A stretch of 64,000 nt of DNA, from assembly GCA_963575645.1 (NCBI GenBank), contig OY754464.1:32937501-33001500 (forward strand), in the 5' to 3' direction. Shown in pieces: positions 1-11,287 of the stretch (its first letter is position 1; each line of letters starts with the position of its first letter). The notes beneath the pieces are model-generated. The model searched no databases and was not told the DNA's origin. It saw only the letters and a program-made list of their open reading frames with translations. This stretch comes from Xanthostigma xanthostigma. Lineage: Eukaryota > Arthropoda > Insecta > Raphidioptera > Raphidiidae. A program made the translations under genes and the position numbers.

Positions 1-182
1 TTGTTCGGCCAATACAAAAATAACTGGGCAAATTTTCACAAAACATCGATAGTACATTGGGATTTGGGAGTTGTCCACTAAACTAGGCACATATGTCAGA
101 GGGAGGAGGGTAGTGTTAAATATGACAAGAACAAAAACAAAAACGCATGACGTATAGTTTATGAACAGGTAGAGATGCAAAT

Positions 183-586
183 TAAAGTACACGTGGCTAG
201 AAACGCTGCTAGATTCCTTGCTAGATTTGTCTACTAGTTTTCTTGCGCTGGTTTTCTTGTTTGTTGTTAAGTGCTCGCTTCACACGAGACTATTTTCAAA
301 CTTGTTTTGTGGATAGATCTGATGCGCGCGCAGTGATAGTTCGAATATAAACACAGAGCAAAACGTGACTGTTGTCTGACTCTCAGCAGAATGACGCCAT
401 ATTGGTTTGTGGGCGTTTGTTCAAGTGCCTACGTGCAAGATACTGCTTCCTGATTGGTTCTTGCTCATACCTAGCAGATCTAGCAGGTAAAATAGTCTCT
501 GTTCTAATTTTAAATCTTGTGAGCTAGCAGGCTAGCCCGCAGTAGAACTCCTAGCAGCGTTTTAGCCCAGTGTGCAGCGGACTTTA
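183..586. mobile_element. Decayed Harbinger-like fold-back MITE (copy 1)
   Basis: This stretch aligns along its length with the better preserved copy at 59274-59720. Shared blocks include the 'ttccttgctag' stretch near the left end, 'agtgctcgcttca' in the middle, 'cagaatgacgccat', and the right terminus with TGTGCAGCGG. The left terminal repeat has lost several bases and both edges are approximate. There is no coding capacity. Assignment to PIF/Harbinger rests on the 3-bp TAA duplication of the other copy and is inference. Confidence 0.6.
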
Positions 587-1273
587 CAAAACATATTAGA
601 ATTTCAATACAAAAGCTGATTTTAGAATAAGGCGTACCTCTTGCGAATATTCAAAGTCCTTACAAATTATCATAAAATTAGAACTGTATGAAAAAGCATG
701 ACTAGTATTACTATATTAAACAATTACGTAATGCAAAGAAGATAGTAAACAAACTGACTACATGCTGTCTTAGAGAAAACAGTGGCAGAAACAAGTGAAA
801 CTCAACAATTATAATAATATACCGTAAATATAGTACAAAGAGCAGGATGGGAGAATTAATTTACAATTACAGAAACAAGAAGCTGCTTGACATCGTAACA
901 GGTAAATAGTTAAGATTACGACCGTACAAACGTACTCTTGTGTTTTATAGATATATTCATCCATATACAGTACCGGCTTAATCCAAAATATGTAACGCAT
1001 ATTTTAATAATTACTAACGGTTTGTCTCTATATAAGTGTCCTCATTGATTGAATGACTATTTGACTCATCACTTCTCACCACAGCAAATCGAGCTGTTTT
1101 GGAAGAAAACGCTTTAATATTTTAAGTTCAAGTTTCAAGCTTCAGCTGTTTCCAAAAAACTTGTTTAAAAAAAAATGTCGTCTATACCTACATTTTTCAG
1201 TTGTCTTTATTAAAAGTGCGATTTGCAACCGAGCAAAAGCGAAATCCGGATCAGTCCTTTAGTTATTATAATA
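587..1273. other. Unassigned AT-rich stretch
   Basis: I see no coding region, RNA gene or repeat end here. A short reverse-strand open frame near 809-1000 has no recognisable family content and is treated as chance. Confidence 0.4.
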
Positions 1274-1380
1274 CTAGTAGCCCGGTACGGCTTCGCCCGA
1301 ATTTGTAGATTGCTACCGTTTATTCGGCGACTTACGTTGCAAAATTGGTCTCAAGAAAAGCGCTTTAATTTTAACGCGAG
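1274..1380 (-). mobile_element. Helitron 3'-end fragment
   Basis: Read on the minus strand, the fragment ends in a GC-rich segment followed by CTAG and a flanking T, as Helitron 3' termini do. The same approximately 100-bp end occurs at 11410-11525 and 22760-22862, including a shared segment around 'acgttgcaaaattggtctc'. The 5' part is missing. No Rep/helicase coding is present, so this is a non-autonomous remnant. Confidence 0.6.
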
Positions 1381-1486
1381 GGAGAAAAATTGAAGCCGTG
1401 TTTCTCAATTATTATCAATCTACAACTTTAGGCAAAAAATGTAATTCGAAACAAAATATTCCGTTGACCGAACTAATATTATTGAA

Positions 1487-1840
1487 CTTAATATGTAAAA
1501 ACACTATAAAAAAATAGAAATATAAAAAAAACTGAAATATTACTTAAAACTACTCACTAAAAATATATTATTCTCTCTTTTTTTTTCAAATCAAATAATT
1601 TACAGTCCAAATTGGTGATTTACACCGTCAATCGTAATTATTTTGACGTTTATAATATACATGTTTTTCCAGGGCCTGTTCGTAATACATCATTTATTTT
1701 GTTAGGTTCCCCCTTCGCATACCTGAGTCTCTCTCACGCTGACATCCCCGGCACCACCGACTGCTACCAAAACTAGTTTGTCAAATAATGTTCTAAATTA
1801 AATACTTAAAATAAAAAACAAATATATTTAAATATAGATT
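1487..1840. repeat. Dispersed repeat R1, copy 1
   Basis: About 350 bp that recurs at 19306-19660 in the same orientation. Shared blocks include 'caaattggtgatttaca', 'tttttccagggcctg', 'tttgttaggttccccct' and 'gttctaaattaaatactta'. Both copies lie next to a Helitron fragment of the same family, so R1 is probably internal sequence of a longer Helitron or was carried with it. No open frame is conserved. Confidence 0.6.
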
Positions 1841-4050
1841 AACACTATATCGGTTAAAACATCTCCGTAAATAAATCATTATTTATTATCAAATTTGAAA
1901 GATAAAAATGGTTTTCGTGAGTTATTCTTAGAAGATAACTATATGCTGTCGCGGACTTTTTTTAGAACTTTTCAGGAGGAACAATTCAGCCATGCATTAT
2001 TTTCGTGTAACTTTAACGCCGTAGAAGCTTTCAAGAGGCACGACTTTTTCTGACTTAGTTGACGAATATCATCATAAGGTAAAACTAAATAAAAGCTTGT
2101 AAAAATATTTTGATTTGGAATAGAAGATTAATGAAGTTTTCACACTTGCCGATATAACAATATGTCAAATTGGGAAATCTTTCACATTCGGCAGAATATC
2201 GGTATCGTGTCATTTTCGACATGGCGAGAAGCAGTCATTCCACTCGAGTCATCGCCGATTTTCAAGTAGTACGATTCCATAGAAAAAAGTTTAGAAGAAT
2301 ATTCGAATGTACATAGAAATCATAATATGCATAATATATATTAATGGCTAAAATAGATTATAGCTATATTAGATAACTATATTTTTATAGAAAATTGTTC
2401 TAATTCGCTTTAGACCCGACCTGCTTCTACACGTAAAAGAGGAAAGATTAAAACTAATTTGGAAGACGAGAGAGTAGGTGTGTAATCATCATGAGCGAGG
2501 AGAAACAGCGGAATTACAATATGAATCCAAACTGGTGCAAGTTGCGGCTTATATATAAGTAGGCAGAGAGACCAACTTTAAATTGGTTGGCGTTAATAAA
2601 CAAAGCACGTTCTCATGAAAAAATAATGCTGGATAACGTAACGGATCCAGATATAGACCTATTGTCTCCATTACAGAAAAGCCAAAGCGCTTTGCTAATG
2701 CCGTGCCTCAGGGTTAGGCAAAACTTATACGATAAAACATTCTATTCAAGATATTACACTTTTTCTAAGCAGCAGTTGATATCGGAAAAACACTAATTTT
2801 GAAGAAAATATGACCACCGAATATGTCAATTTTTATGATATAATTATACGTTGAATCTCATCCAAAACAAAACCTTTTTCTGTAGTAATTTCCACGCAAT
2901 GACTGTAGTTATGGAATAAAGTAACCATATCACAATATTTTGAAAAATCGTGAGCGTAATACGGTACGAGTTTTATTTTTTTGTACTCTAAAAAAGCAAA
3001 GAAAGCTGTTTTCCGCATGGGAATTATGCGTGCTTGTGGTCTGCAGTCTGTTTTTCATTCAGAATAACGGTCAGGACTCCAGGCTTGTGGATTTTGGTAT
3101 TAATCGGATAAATGGTTTTGAAAATATGTCCAATTTTGTGCAATAACAATATGGAAATTTTTCGAATTAAATATTACTGTGGAATATGGAGCCGGAGGTT
3201 ATTGGTACATGATTTGATTTGGTTTTTACCTAACTATCTAATCTAACTATTAAAAGGAATCACTACTTAATACCAACGACATGCAAAGCTCTTCTATGTA
3301 CCAGAATATAAATATTTTTTTTGCTTTTGTCCTTTCTAATTTTGAAAATATTTATGTATATACAAATATATGATTACACGTATATTATACAAAGCAAACA
3401 TTCTCAGCCGGTCTATTAAATACCAATTTCACTAAAAAGTAAATGCAGAGCGTTTCAGCGACCAGCAAAATACACTGCATCTAATTAATTTCAGGTTAAA
3501 TGCAACATCACAATACTATTTTCCCCATTCCTATATCTGTTTAGATTGCTACCGTGAAGGTACAATAATTCAAAGAACTAACAGACAATGAACACGCCGC
3601 TCATCTTTGTATTGTTAGCTCTTTACATTCAAATTTTAAACATAATATAGGGTATACAGAGTGTTTACGTTATCTAGTTCACCATTTTCATTCTTTAAAA
3701 GACATCTCAACCTTTTTTCAGTTTAGTAACTTTGCCCAAATATGTTAAACCTGGAGAACTTATATTTTTTTTGAGATTTTCTAAGCTTTACAGAATGACA
3801 TTATTATTAAAGCAACTTTATTTCTGATTTTTTTTTAAACATTAGGAAAACATATATGAAAATATTAGCTTCTTCTTGCAGCTTTGCTTTTGTTAATTTT
3901 GTCCGTAATATACTTTGACGGAAATTTACTTCAGGAAAATCCATGCAGACAAATCACAAAGGCTATTTTTAACCGACGAAAAACAAAAACGGAGGAGGTT
4001 CTCAATTCGACGGTTATATTTTTTTTTTTATTTATTTTTTTTTTATTTAT
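1841..4050. other. Unassigned AT-rich stretch
   Basis: About 2.2 kb with no feature I can support. Short open frames at 2587-2796 (+) and 2940-3146 (+) show no known domain. A small imperfect inverted repeat lies around 3560-3630. Confidence 0.35.
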
Positions 4051-4380
4051 GTATGACCACGCATAACTTTTTACAGAGTAGTCCGATTTTGATAATTATT
4101 TTTTTGTTTGAAAGGGTATACCCCGAAGTTGGTCCCATATAAATTTGGTAGAAAAATTCCAACCCTAAGGGTAGGAAAACAGGGGATGATTGATTGTTCA
4201 CTCACTGATTGTAATGTATGACCACACATAACTTTTTACAGAGTGGTCCAATTTTGATAATTATTTTTTTATTGGATAGGGTATACCTCGAGGTTCATCT
4301 CATATAAATTTGGAAAAAAAATTCCTACTCTAAGGGTGGGAAAATAGGGGTTATTTATTGTTCACTCACAGATTTTTATG
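4051..4380. repeat. Two-copy tandem repeat, 165-bp unit
   Basis: Two consecutive diverged copies, the first beginning with 'gtatgaccacgcataac' at 4051 and the second with 'gtatgaccacacataac' at 4216. Each continues through a similar 'gataattattttttt' block and ends near 'attgttcactcac'. It may be part of an unidentified interspersed element. Confidence 0.7.
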
Positions 4381-4432
4381 CTGAGTTGTGTATATTACAA
4401 TTATAAATTATATAGCCACAAAAAATTATTAA

Positions 4433-4918
4433 ATAAAAACTTTTTAACAAAAAAATTAAACCGCCGAAAAACTGAAAAGCAAAAAATAATAAATCTTTTT
4501 TTTTAACTAAGTTCTATCTAAGTAGTTGAACGTATGTGACAGTCTAGTACATCTAAGTAATTTTGAGTCGGCGTCAAACCATCAATGAACAAAGATCACT
4601 AAAAGAAATAACCAAATCAAATTAACAATGATCCAGCGATAAACATTAACATTCCAAACATGCGCTCTCCACACGACCACTCGCAAAGACGTGTGCCCTC
4701 AGTGTGCCCGTTAGGGTTGCTCTGTCGCTGATATTAACTTCGTGAACGCTCAGAGATTTCCGGCGAAGGATTGTTGACGCCGACTCAAAATTACTTAGAT
4801 ATACTAGACTGTCACATATGTTCAACTACTTAGATAGAACTTAGTTAAATAAAAAGATTTATTATTTTTTGCTTTTCAGTTTTTCGGCGGTTTAATTTTT
4901 TTGTTAAAAAGTTTTTAT
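4433..4918. mobile_element. Fold-back element with 145-bp arms
   Basis: The left arm (4433-4577) and right arm (4774-4918) are near-perfect reverse complements, beginning ATAAAAACTTTTTAAC and ending GTTAAAAAGTTTTTAT. The 196-bp centre is more GC-rich and unrelated to the arms. I see no convincing target duplication or transposase. It is probably a non-autonomous fold-back MITE of unknown superfamily. Confidence 0.75.
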
Positions 4919-4950
4919 GGAAACACGAAACAAACCATAATAGTAAATAT

Positions 4951-5287
4951 TATCCCATCAAAAACATAAATGTGAAAAAAGGGAATCAAGTTCAATATTA
5001 AAAATATTACTTTCATACCGCGAAAAAAGGGGCCATACATAAATACAAAAAGAATTGAGATCTAAAGGGGTGTCAAATTTTCACTTGGCAAGTTGTGTTT
5101 TATATTATGATTTATACCTATACTTCATGTTTATATGTGTGAAAACTGGGCAAGTGAAAACTTGATACCCTTTTAGATTTCAATTCTTTTTGTATTGAGA
5201 TATGATCCCATTTTTTGCGGTATGATAGTAATATTTTTAATATTGAACTTGGCTCCCTTTTTTCACATTTATCTGTTTGATGAGATA
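4951..5287. mobile_element. Fold-back element adjacent to the previous one
   Basis: The arms (about 4951-5100 and 5140-5287) are imperfect reverse complements; for example 'cataaatgtgaaaaaaggga' on the left matches 'tcccttttttcacatttat' on the right. The loop is about 40 bp. It is unrelated in sequence to the element at 4433-4918, from which it is separated by only 32 bp. The short open frame at 5195-5377 lies across its right arm and is not a gene. Confidence 0.7.
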
Positions 5288-6589
5288 TCATTACTTTTTG
5301 TAAGGGAATTATTATTATTAAATATTAATCATTCAAAAGTGATTTGTAAAATTAATAATCTTTTTTCCTGCGTATAGTTTTACTTTTTCGAGAGGCTCTA
5401 CGTGTTAATGAAAAGCGATTGCTTGGAAAACATTCCAAATCTTAAAAATTCACTGTTTTCTGATTTTTTCCTTTATATACACACAATTACCTAGCTGGAC
5501 GCCAAATTTAAACTTTCTAGGTCATCTGGAAGTGGGTTAGGTTTTTGATCTATATGTCAGTCAGTCAGTCAGTAATAAAAATGCCGATTTTTAGACGTTA
5601 ACAACTCAATAACCGTTTGAGCTGTATTTATGAAATTTGGGGTTCTCGTTAATCTAAGGTGTCATAATAAATATACCAAATTTTATGTGTTTATGTTAAA
5701 TAGATTTTGAGTTATTAAGGGGTCAAAAGTGGCTACCTTTTCTTCGTTGAACTGGGCTTGACACGCTACCGCCTGTCTAGATTTTAATGGCATCTTTTGC
5801 AGAGGGTCTATTTTAAATTTATTTATTAGTTTTCTCTTTGTACATGCGTACTCGATACGAGAATATTTTTGAAATGTGACACCAAATTGGCTTTATTTTT
5901 ATATTTGAAATCAGCACGATTTATAGAAACGGTTTGCCTATATTTAACTAATTTTCTCTCACAATATTTTAGAGTTTAGTAATGAACACCTTATGTGTAG
6001 GTATACAAAAACATACAGACAACAATAATGTCATTGCACATTGTATAGTTAGACCGTTCCAAATTACACTATGATACAAACAGAACATGTAATAATCCAA
6101 ACTGAACCTGAAGATTTAAAGTTGAAAACGGACATGCCATAGTTCAGAATGATAAGAGATTTTCCTGCGACAATGAATTGCAGTTCTTTGGTTGTCGGTT
6201 ATTCGACTTCTATGGATACGTTAAACATTCAAATGCTGCATCGTATGCAGACAAAATGTTACCTCGGTACAGCTTATTATACATCGACATAGCATAGATT
6301 ATAATAGATATCGTGACACCGTCGCAATCCAAGTTAGTTATTTGCAAATAATATTTATCAAGTTTATTGGTTAATAGGTGGAAGTTATCTTAAAAATGTT
6401 TAAATATGAGTGCGCTGTTGCCGCGTTTTCAGGGTAAGTGCCTCGATGACTTGGAAATTTTTGACAAATTCGTTATAATAACAATAGTGTTTTAGATAAT
6501 AAATTATTGCATTTTAACGAATCGCTCAACGTTTCTCAGTTCTGTTAAAACTCACAATTTACGTTTTGCATAATAAAAAATTCCAACCA
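5288..6589. other. Unassigned stretch with a short GTCA microsatellite
   Basis: It contains a short (GTCA)n run at about 5556-5573, followed by about 200 bp that resembles degraded repeat sequence but that I cannot name. No coding region is recognisable. Confidence 0.4.
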
Positions 6590-7016
6590 ATTAGGCCACG
6601 GGACCATTCCAACATCGAAATGATATAGTATAATATAGAAAATAAAATTTTTAATATCGCGTGAGCTGACGCAGGTAATGGCTAGTATTCAATATGTTCC
6701 ACATCATGTAAAAATGAATCAAAGCATGCTAGTTTGTTTCTGACAGATCTACAAAACAAAGAAACAGTTGATTTTTTTTATTTTCAAAATATTTCCGAAA
6801 CTATAAAGTTTAGAAAAACATATTTTGAACGATACTTTTTTGTAAAAATAAATAGAATAATAAGTTGTTCTGAAAATTATACAATTATTATATAAAAAAC
6901 ACCGTCATAGCATATATCTTTGCGGCGCATGCGCTGATTTTCTCCATAAACAATAGAGCTCGTCATATTTGCATACCAAATATCCTCCCAAAATTTGGTT
7001 TCAATCCGCTCATCGG
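6590..7016 (-). mobile_element. Family S satellite-bearing element, minimal copy (one monomer)
   Basis: Read on the minus strand this has the same order as the large copy at 46251: leader end with 'ggtttcaatccgctcat' (plus-strand reading, near 6990-7010), one GCGCATGCGC palindrome at 6925-6934, then the tail with the 'ttctgacagatctaca' block (about 6739-6753). Only one satellite monomer is present, whereas other copies hold 4, at least 7 and about 15. The terminal inverted repeat is missing. The reverse-strand open frame at 6877-7110 is incidental. Confidence 0.7.
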
Positions 7017-8056
7017 TTTGACCTGTATCATGCTCAAAGTTTAACAGACGCACACAGTTTTTCCAAAAATATGCTTTTTGGATTCGGGGGACCTCAAAAC
7101 GAAAAGACATTTTGAAATATTTTGAAAAGTGATTTTTTCCCTAAACTAGTACCATTCCCCACTTGTGGGTTGGAATAGTAAAATTTCCATATGAGAACTC
7201 TATTAATCAGTGATTAAAAATATTTAAAGGTGGTGCCATTTTCTCAACAGGCACTATATTGTATTTTTAAATATATATGCGGATCATTTTAAATGCAGTA
7301 TAACCAACAACAAAATAATAAAAAAATATTAATTGTATAAAATGTAGAAAATAGTTTCATGTAAACTCCATTCACAGCTTTATATTGAAATAAAAATGTA
7401 AAGTTCTGTTTAACAAAAGGATGGGAAAACGTGAGCAATATTATACAACAGGACTGATGTCTCCCTGTTTTGATATATTACTTACTGTCTTTTCTTTCAA
7501 CATAAGGGCAAAAACACATCTTTTTTTGAAAATCAGCTTTGATACCGACTAAATTCTTTTGTTGTTGTCTATTGTTGTTCAAGAAAGAGTTAAAAAGGTA
7601 CGCATTCCTTATTTTGTGATTTCTCAGAACAGTGGCCAATCGTCATTAATCGCTAACTTTTATACTTATTCATGCTCTTAACATAGCTATAACAGATTTA
7701 GTAAAAATGAAATTAAAATACAAACCTTTTGAAAAAAACTTCTTCAAAACGGGTCACTAAAAAGCGTAAAATAGCAAATTTCTGAGGCCGGTGTCTATTT
7801 AATTACTGTCATGTTTTATGTATTTATATTGAATTGATGTCGACCTCAAAACTTTGTTATTGTTATTACCACGTTCTTATATCAACTTGCTTTTGGTGTA
7901 TGTCGGAAGGAACTTTGTAACTGATTTTAAACTAATTTCTTGATGAGATAGAGACTTGAAATTTTTAACATAACTCAGAATTAGACAACAAGAAGAGAAA
8001 ATACTAAAATAAAGAAGAAAATTTGAAAAGTAGTTTGACCCTGCAGGCCATCCCTG
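7017..8056. other. Unassigned AT-rich stretch
   Basis: About 1 kb in which I see no gene, terminal repeats or tandem structure. Confidence 0.35.
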
Positions 8057-8149
8057 TAACTTCCCGCTATTTTCGAGCTCAAAACGCTCAAAAATATATC
8101 AAATATAGCAAGAAGTTTATTTTTTAGCTCTTCGAGCTCAAAAAAAAAA

Positions 8150-9330
8150 CACTTTGTTACGAAATTTTCGTTCACGTTATCTCATGAACAAATGAACCGA
8201 TTTTGATGCGATTTGCGGCAGTCGACGCAATTTTTTAACCTTAAAAAGTAATTTAATACAGAAAAATCGATCTCATAGGAATTTTACGAGCAATTTAAAA
8301 AAAAAACACTTTTTTACAAACTTTTCGTTCACGATATCTCGTGAACAAATGAGCCGATTTTGATGCGGTTTGCTGCAATCGACGCAGTTTTTTTAACCTA
8401 AGAAAGTAGATTATTAAAAAAAAATCGATTTGATAAGAATTTTACGAGTAATTTTAAAAAATTACTTTTTTCCTAATTTTTCGTTCACGTTATCTGATGA
8501 ACAAATGAACCAATTTTGATATGGTTTGCGGCGATCGACGCAGTTTTTTTAGCTTAAGAAAGTAATTTATTACAAAAAAATCAATCTGATAACAATTTTA
8601 AGAGTCATTTTAAAAAAACACTTTTTTACGATTTTTTCTTTCACGGTTTCTCGTGAACAAATGAGCCGATTTTGATGCGGTTTGCTGCAATCGACGCAGT
8701 TTTTTTAACCTAAGAAAGTAAATTATTACAAAAAAATCGATTTGATAAGAATTTTACGAGTAATTTTAAAAAATTACTTTTTTCCTAATTTTTCGTTCAC
8801 GTTATCTGATGAACAAATGAACCAATTTTGATATGGTTTGCGGCGATCGACGCAGTTTTTTTAGCTTAAGAAAGTAATTTATTACAAAAAAATCAATCTG
8901 ATAACAATTTTAAGAGTCATTTTAAAAAAACACTTTTTTGCGATTTTTTCGTTCACGGTTTCTCGTGAACAAATGAACCGATTTTGATGCGGTTTGCTGC
9001 AATCGACGCAGTTTTTTTAACCTAAGAAAGTAAATTATTACAAAAAAATCGATTTGATAAGAATTTTACGAGTAATTTTAAAAAATTACTTTTTTCCTAA
9101 TTTTTCGTTCACGTTATCTCATGAACAAATGAACCAATTTTGATATGGTTTGCGGCGATCGACGCAGTTTTTTTAGCTTAAGAAAGTAATTTATTACAAA
9201 AAAATCAATCTGATAACAATGTTAAGAGTCATTTTAAAAAAACACTTTTTTACGATTTTTTCGTTCACGGTTTCTCGTGAACAAATGAACCGATTTTGAT
9301 GCAGTTTGCGGAAATCGAGGCAGTTTGTTA
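8150..9330. repeat. 156-bp tandem satellite with 312-bp dimer order
   Basis: The anchor TTCACG recurs at 8171, 8328, 8484, 8640, 8796, 8952, 9108 and 9264, spacings of 157 then 156 bp six times. From 8484 the monomers alternate between two subtypes. One has 'cctaatttttcgttcacgtt' and 'gatatggtttgcggcgatcg'. The other has 'cggtttctcgtgaacaaatg' and 'gatgcggtttgctgcaatcg'. The array therefore grew as a dimer. Confidence 0.9.
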
Positions 9331-9556
9331 AGGAGAAGAGCTGATTAGTTTTTGGAATTAATCGGTTTAGTAGTTTAGAAAATTTTTTACAAAAACAAAT
9401 TTTTAAAAATTTTTGAAACTTGTTTTTTTAAGATTTCTCAAAATTTTTTGGGCCGAATCGTTTCAAATTTTCAGGAAGTCTAAGTTCACCAAGATCACGT
9501 CAGATGCCGCAAACCGCGTTTCAGTCGGACACTCCGTTCAAAAGATATAAAAGGTT

Positions 9557-9561
9557 TACAT

Positions 9562-9601
<40 letters not shown>

Positions 9602-9608
9602 ACATACA
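9557..9608. repeat. TACA/CA compound microsatellite
   Basis: A run of TACA units passes into about ten CA units and back into TACA, inside the TIR element at 8057-9772. Confidence 0.9.
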
Positions 9609-9861
9609 GCCCTACGGACATCATCGCCAAAATAGTTTCAATAGCTTCCTAGGACCTCAAAACGTCGAGATCTGGCGAAAACTCGATTTTCGAAAATCGG
9701 GGTGAAACCAATAACTTCCCGATTTTTGAAAAAAAAAAAAAAAATTTTTTTTTTTTTTAAAGCGGGAAGTTAAAAATTATAAAAGAAATACCTAAAGAAA
9801 TTTCAATAAACACATTATAATTAATTTTTACTTATTTGTCGTTATAGCATGGCTCGCAAAC

Positions 9862-9915
9862 AGCAGTCGTAACTCAGTTGGTTAGAGTATCGTGCTAACA
9901 ACGCGAACGTCCCAT
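9862..9915 (+). pseudogene. tRNA-Ile-like fragment, truncated
   Basis: The D-arm and anticodon-arm region closely resembles eukaryotic tRNA-Ile, with 'ctcagttggttagag' (A box region) and 'tcgtgctaacaacgcgaa' (anticodon arm). The expected AAT anticodon reads AAC here. The acceptor stem is degraded, and the T arm with the B box is absent because the match stops at AT-rich sequence near 9915. It could be a tRNA fragment or the head of a tRNA-derived SINE. It is not a functional tRNA gene. Confidence 0.65.
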
Positions 9916-10049
9916 ATTAATATTTTTATTTTTTTACGATGTATTTTTGTTTTCGCTACGTTTTTATTAACTAAAAAAAAAGAAAAAAATAATAAAATAA
10001 ATTTAAAAAAATTTAATATATTACTTTTTTAATACGAACTAAAAATAAT

Positions 10050-10114
10050 GATTTTTTTTTAATCAGCTATTCTTTGTTTTGTAGGTCTGTCAGAAAGAAA
10101 TTTGCTAAGCATAA
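10050..10114 (+). repeat. Family S tail fragment
   Basis: The plus strand carries 'gtaggtctgtcagaaagaaa', the reverse complement of the block at about 17803-17830 and related to 6735-6760. This marks it as a short remnant of the family S tail, in the same orientation as the copy at 46251. It abuts the 5' end of the Helitron at 10115. Confidence 0.45.
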
Positions 10115-11287
10115 TCTATATATTATAGTAAAAATCTTGTATCACAGTGTTTATTACCGAACTCCTCCGAAACGTCTTGACCGATTTTTATGAAATTTTT
10201 TGTGTATACTTGGTAGGTCTGCGAATAGGTCATAGGCTATTTTTTACACCACTAAGTGATAAGGGTAGGCCTCCCCCGAATTTTTTTTTTAGTTTTTGGA
10301 CAAAAATTTTTTTTTAATTTTTTTATAATTTGCCATTAAAAAATACTAACAACCCTAAATTTTCACCCTTCTACCATCAACCCTTATTCTTTATTTATAT
10401 AAAAATACACAGTGTTTGTTACCGAACTCTTCCGAAACGGCTTCACCGATTTTTATGAAATTTTATGTATATACTTGGTAGGTCTGAGAATAGGACATAG
10501 GCTATTTTTTACACCCCTAAGTGATAAGGGTTGGTCTCCCCCGAATTTTTTTTTTTAGTTTTTGGACAATTTTTTTTTCTGATTTGCCATTAAAAAATAC
10601 TTACAACCCTAAATTTTCACCCTTCTACCATCAACCCTTATTCTTTATCTATTTATATAAAAATAAACAGTGTTTGTTACTGAACTCCTCCGAAACGGCT
10701 TGACCGATTTTTATGAAATTTTTTGTGTATACATGGCAGGTCTGAGAATAGGTCATAGGCTATTTTTTATACCCCTAAGTGATAAGAGTGGGCCTCCACC
10801 GAAATTTTTTTAGTTTTTGCACAAAATTTATTTTAAATTTTTTTTATGATTAGCCATGAAAAAATACTTATAACCCTAAATTTTCACCGTTCTACCACCA
10901 ACCCATATTTTTTCATAGCGATATTAGTATTTTTAATTTCATCCACAGATGCGCAATAGGGTTGCAAGATGGCAATATATAACGGTAATTTTATTACGGT
11001 GAATTTTTATGTATTTAACACAGTGAAAACAGAAAGTGCGATTATTATAATGTGGTCGATAACTTATCAATTATCAATCGGTCAGTTATCCCCGCCAGGC
11101 GTCTACATGTGTCACCTCTCACCCAACAAACAGCACGGAGTAGGGAGCCGATCTCCTGTTTTAGTACCAAAGAGCGACATCTGTTAGAACTTGCTCAAAG
11201 CTATTAGTTCACACGCCGGGACGCAATCGGAATACATTTTGCAGAATTATATCTATCGCACCCAGGTGAAACCGGGACGGAGCGCTA
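10115..11287 (+). mobile_element. Non-autonomous Helitron with triplicated 5' region
   Basis: It begins after a host A with TCTATATATTATAG, a Helitron-like 5' end. Three direct copies of an approximately 260-bp block follow, each opening with 'cagtgttt' and 'ccgaactc' (10145, 10410, 10668) and containing 'ttttatgaaatttt'. Near 11250-11285 it ends in a GC-rich segment, CACCCAGGTGAAACCGGG, that matches the 3' end of the Helitrons at 18349 and 56373. The expected CTAG terminus is interrupted because the next Helitron starts there. No Rep/helicase gene is present. Confidence 0.6.
10120..10915. repeat. Three direct repeats of about 260 bp
   Basis: Units start near 10145, 10410 and 10668, spacings of 265 and 258 bp. 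Each holds 'gacctattctcagacctacc'-type sequence (reverse strand), a poly-T stretch and 'ccctaaattttcacc'. The repeats lie at the 5' side of the Helitron. The open frame at 10521-10703 is within a repeat unit and is not a gene. Confidence 0.8.

Larger units (their letters stand above)
8057..9772. mobile_element. Non-autonomous TIR element carrying a 156-bp satellite
   Basis: Bounded by an exact 12-bp inverted repeat, TAACTTCCCGCT at the left (8057) and AGCGGGAAGTTA at the right (ending 9772). If the outermost TA is counted as target, this leaves a 10-bp TIR with a TA duplication. The interior is a tandem satellite (8150-9330), a unique segment, a TACA/CA microsatellite (9557-9608) and an A-run/T-run before the right end. 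No transposase is visible. The superfamily is not determined; a TA duplication would fit Tc1/mariner-like mobilisation. Confidence 0.7.

Noticed and set aside
1274..1380. SINE or RTE 3' end
   Set aside because: The CTAG terminus with flanking T, and pairing with TC-starting 5' ends elsewhere in the window, fit a Helitron better.
2587..2796. Candidate small gene
   Set aside because: A 69-codon frame without a clear start context, domain, or neighbouring exon signals; frames of this length are expected by chance.
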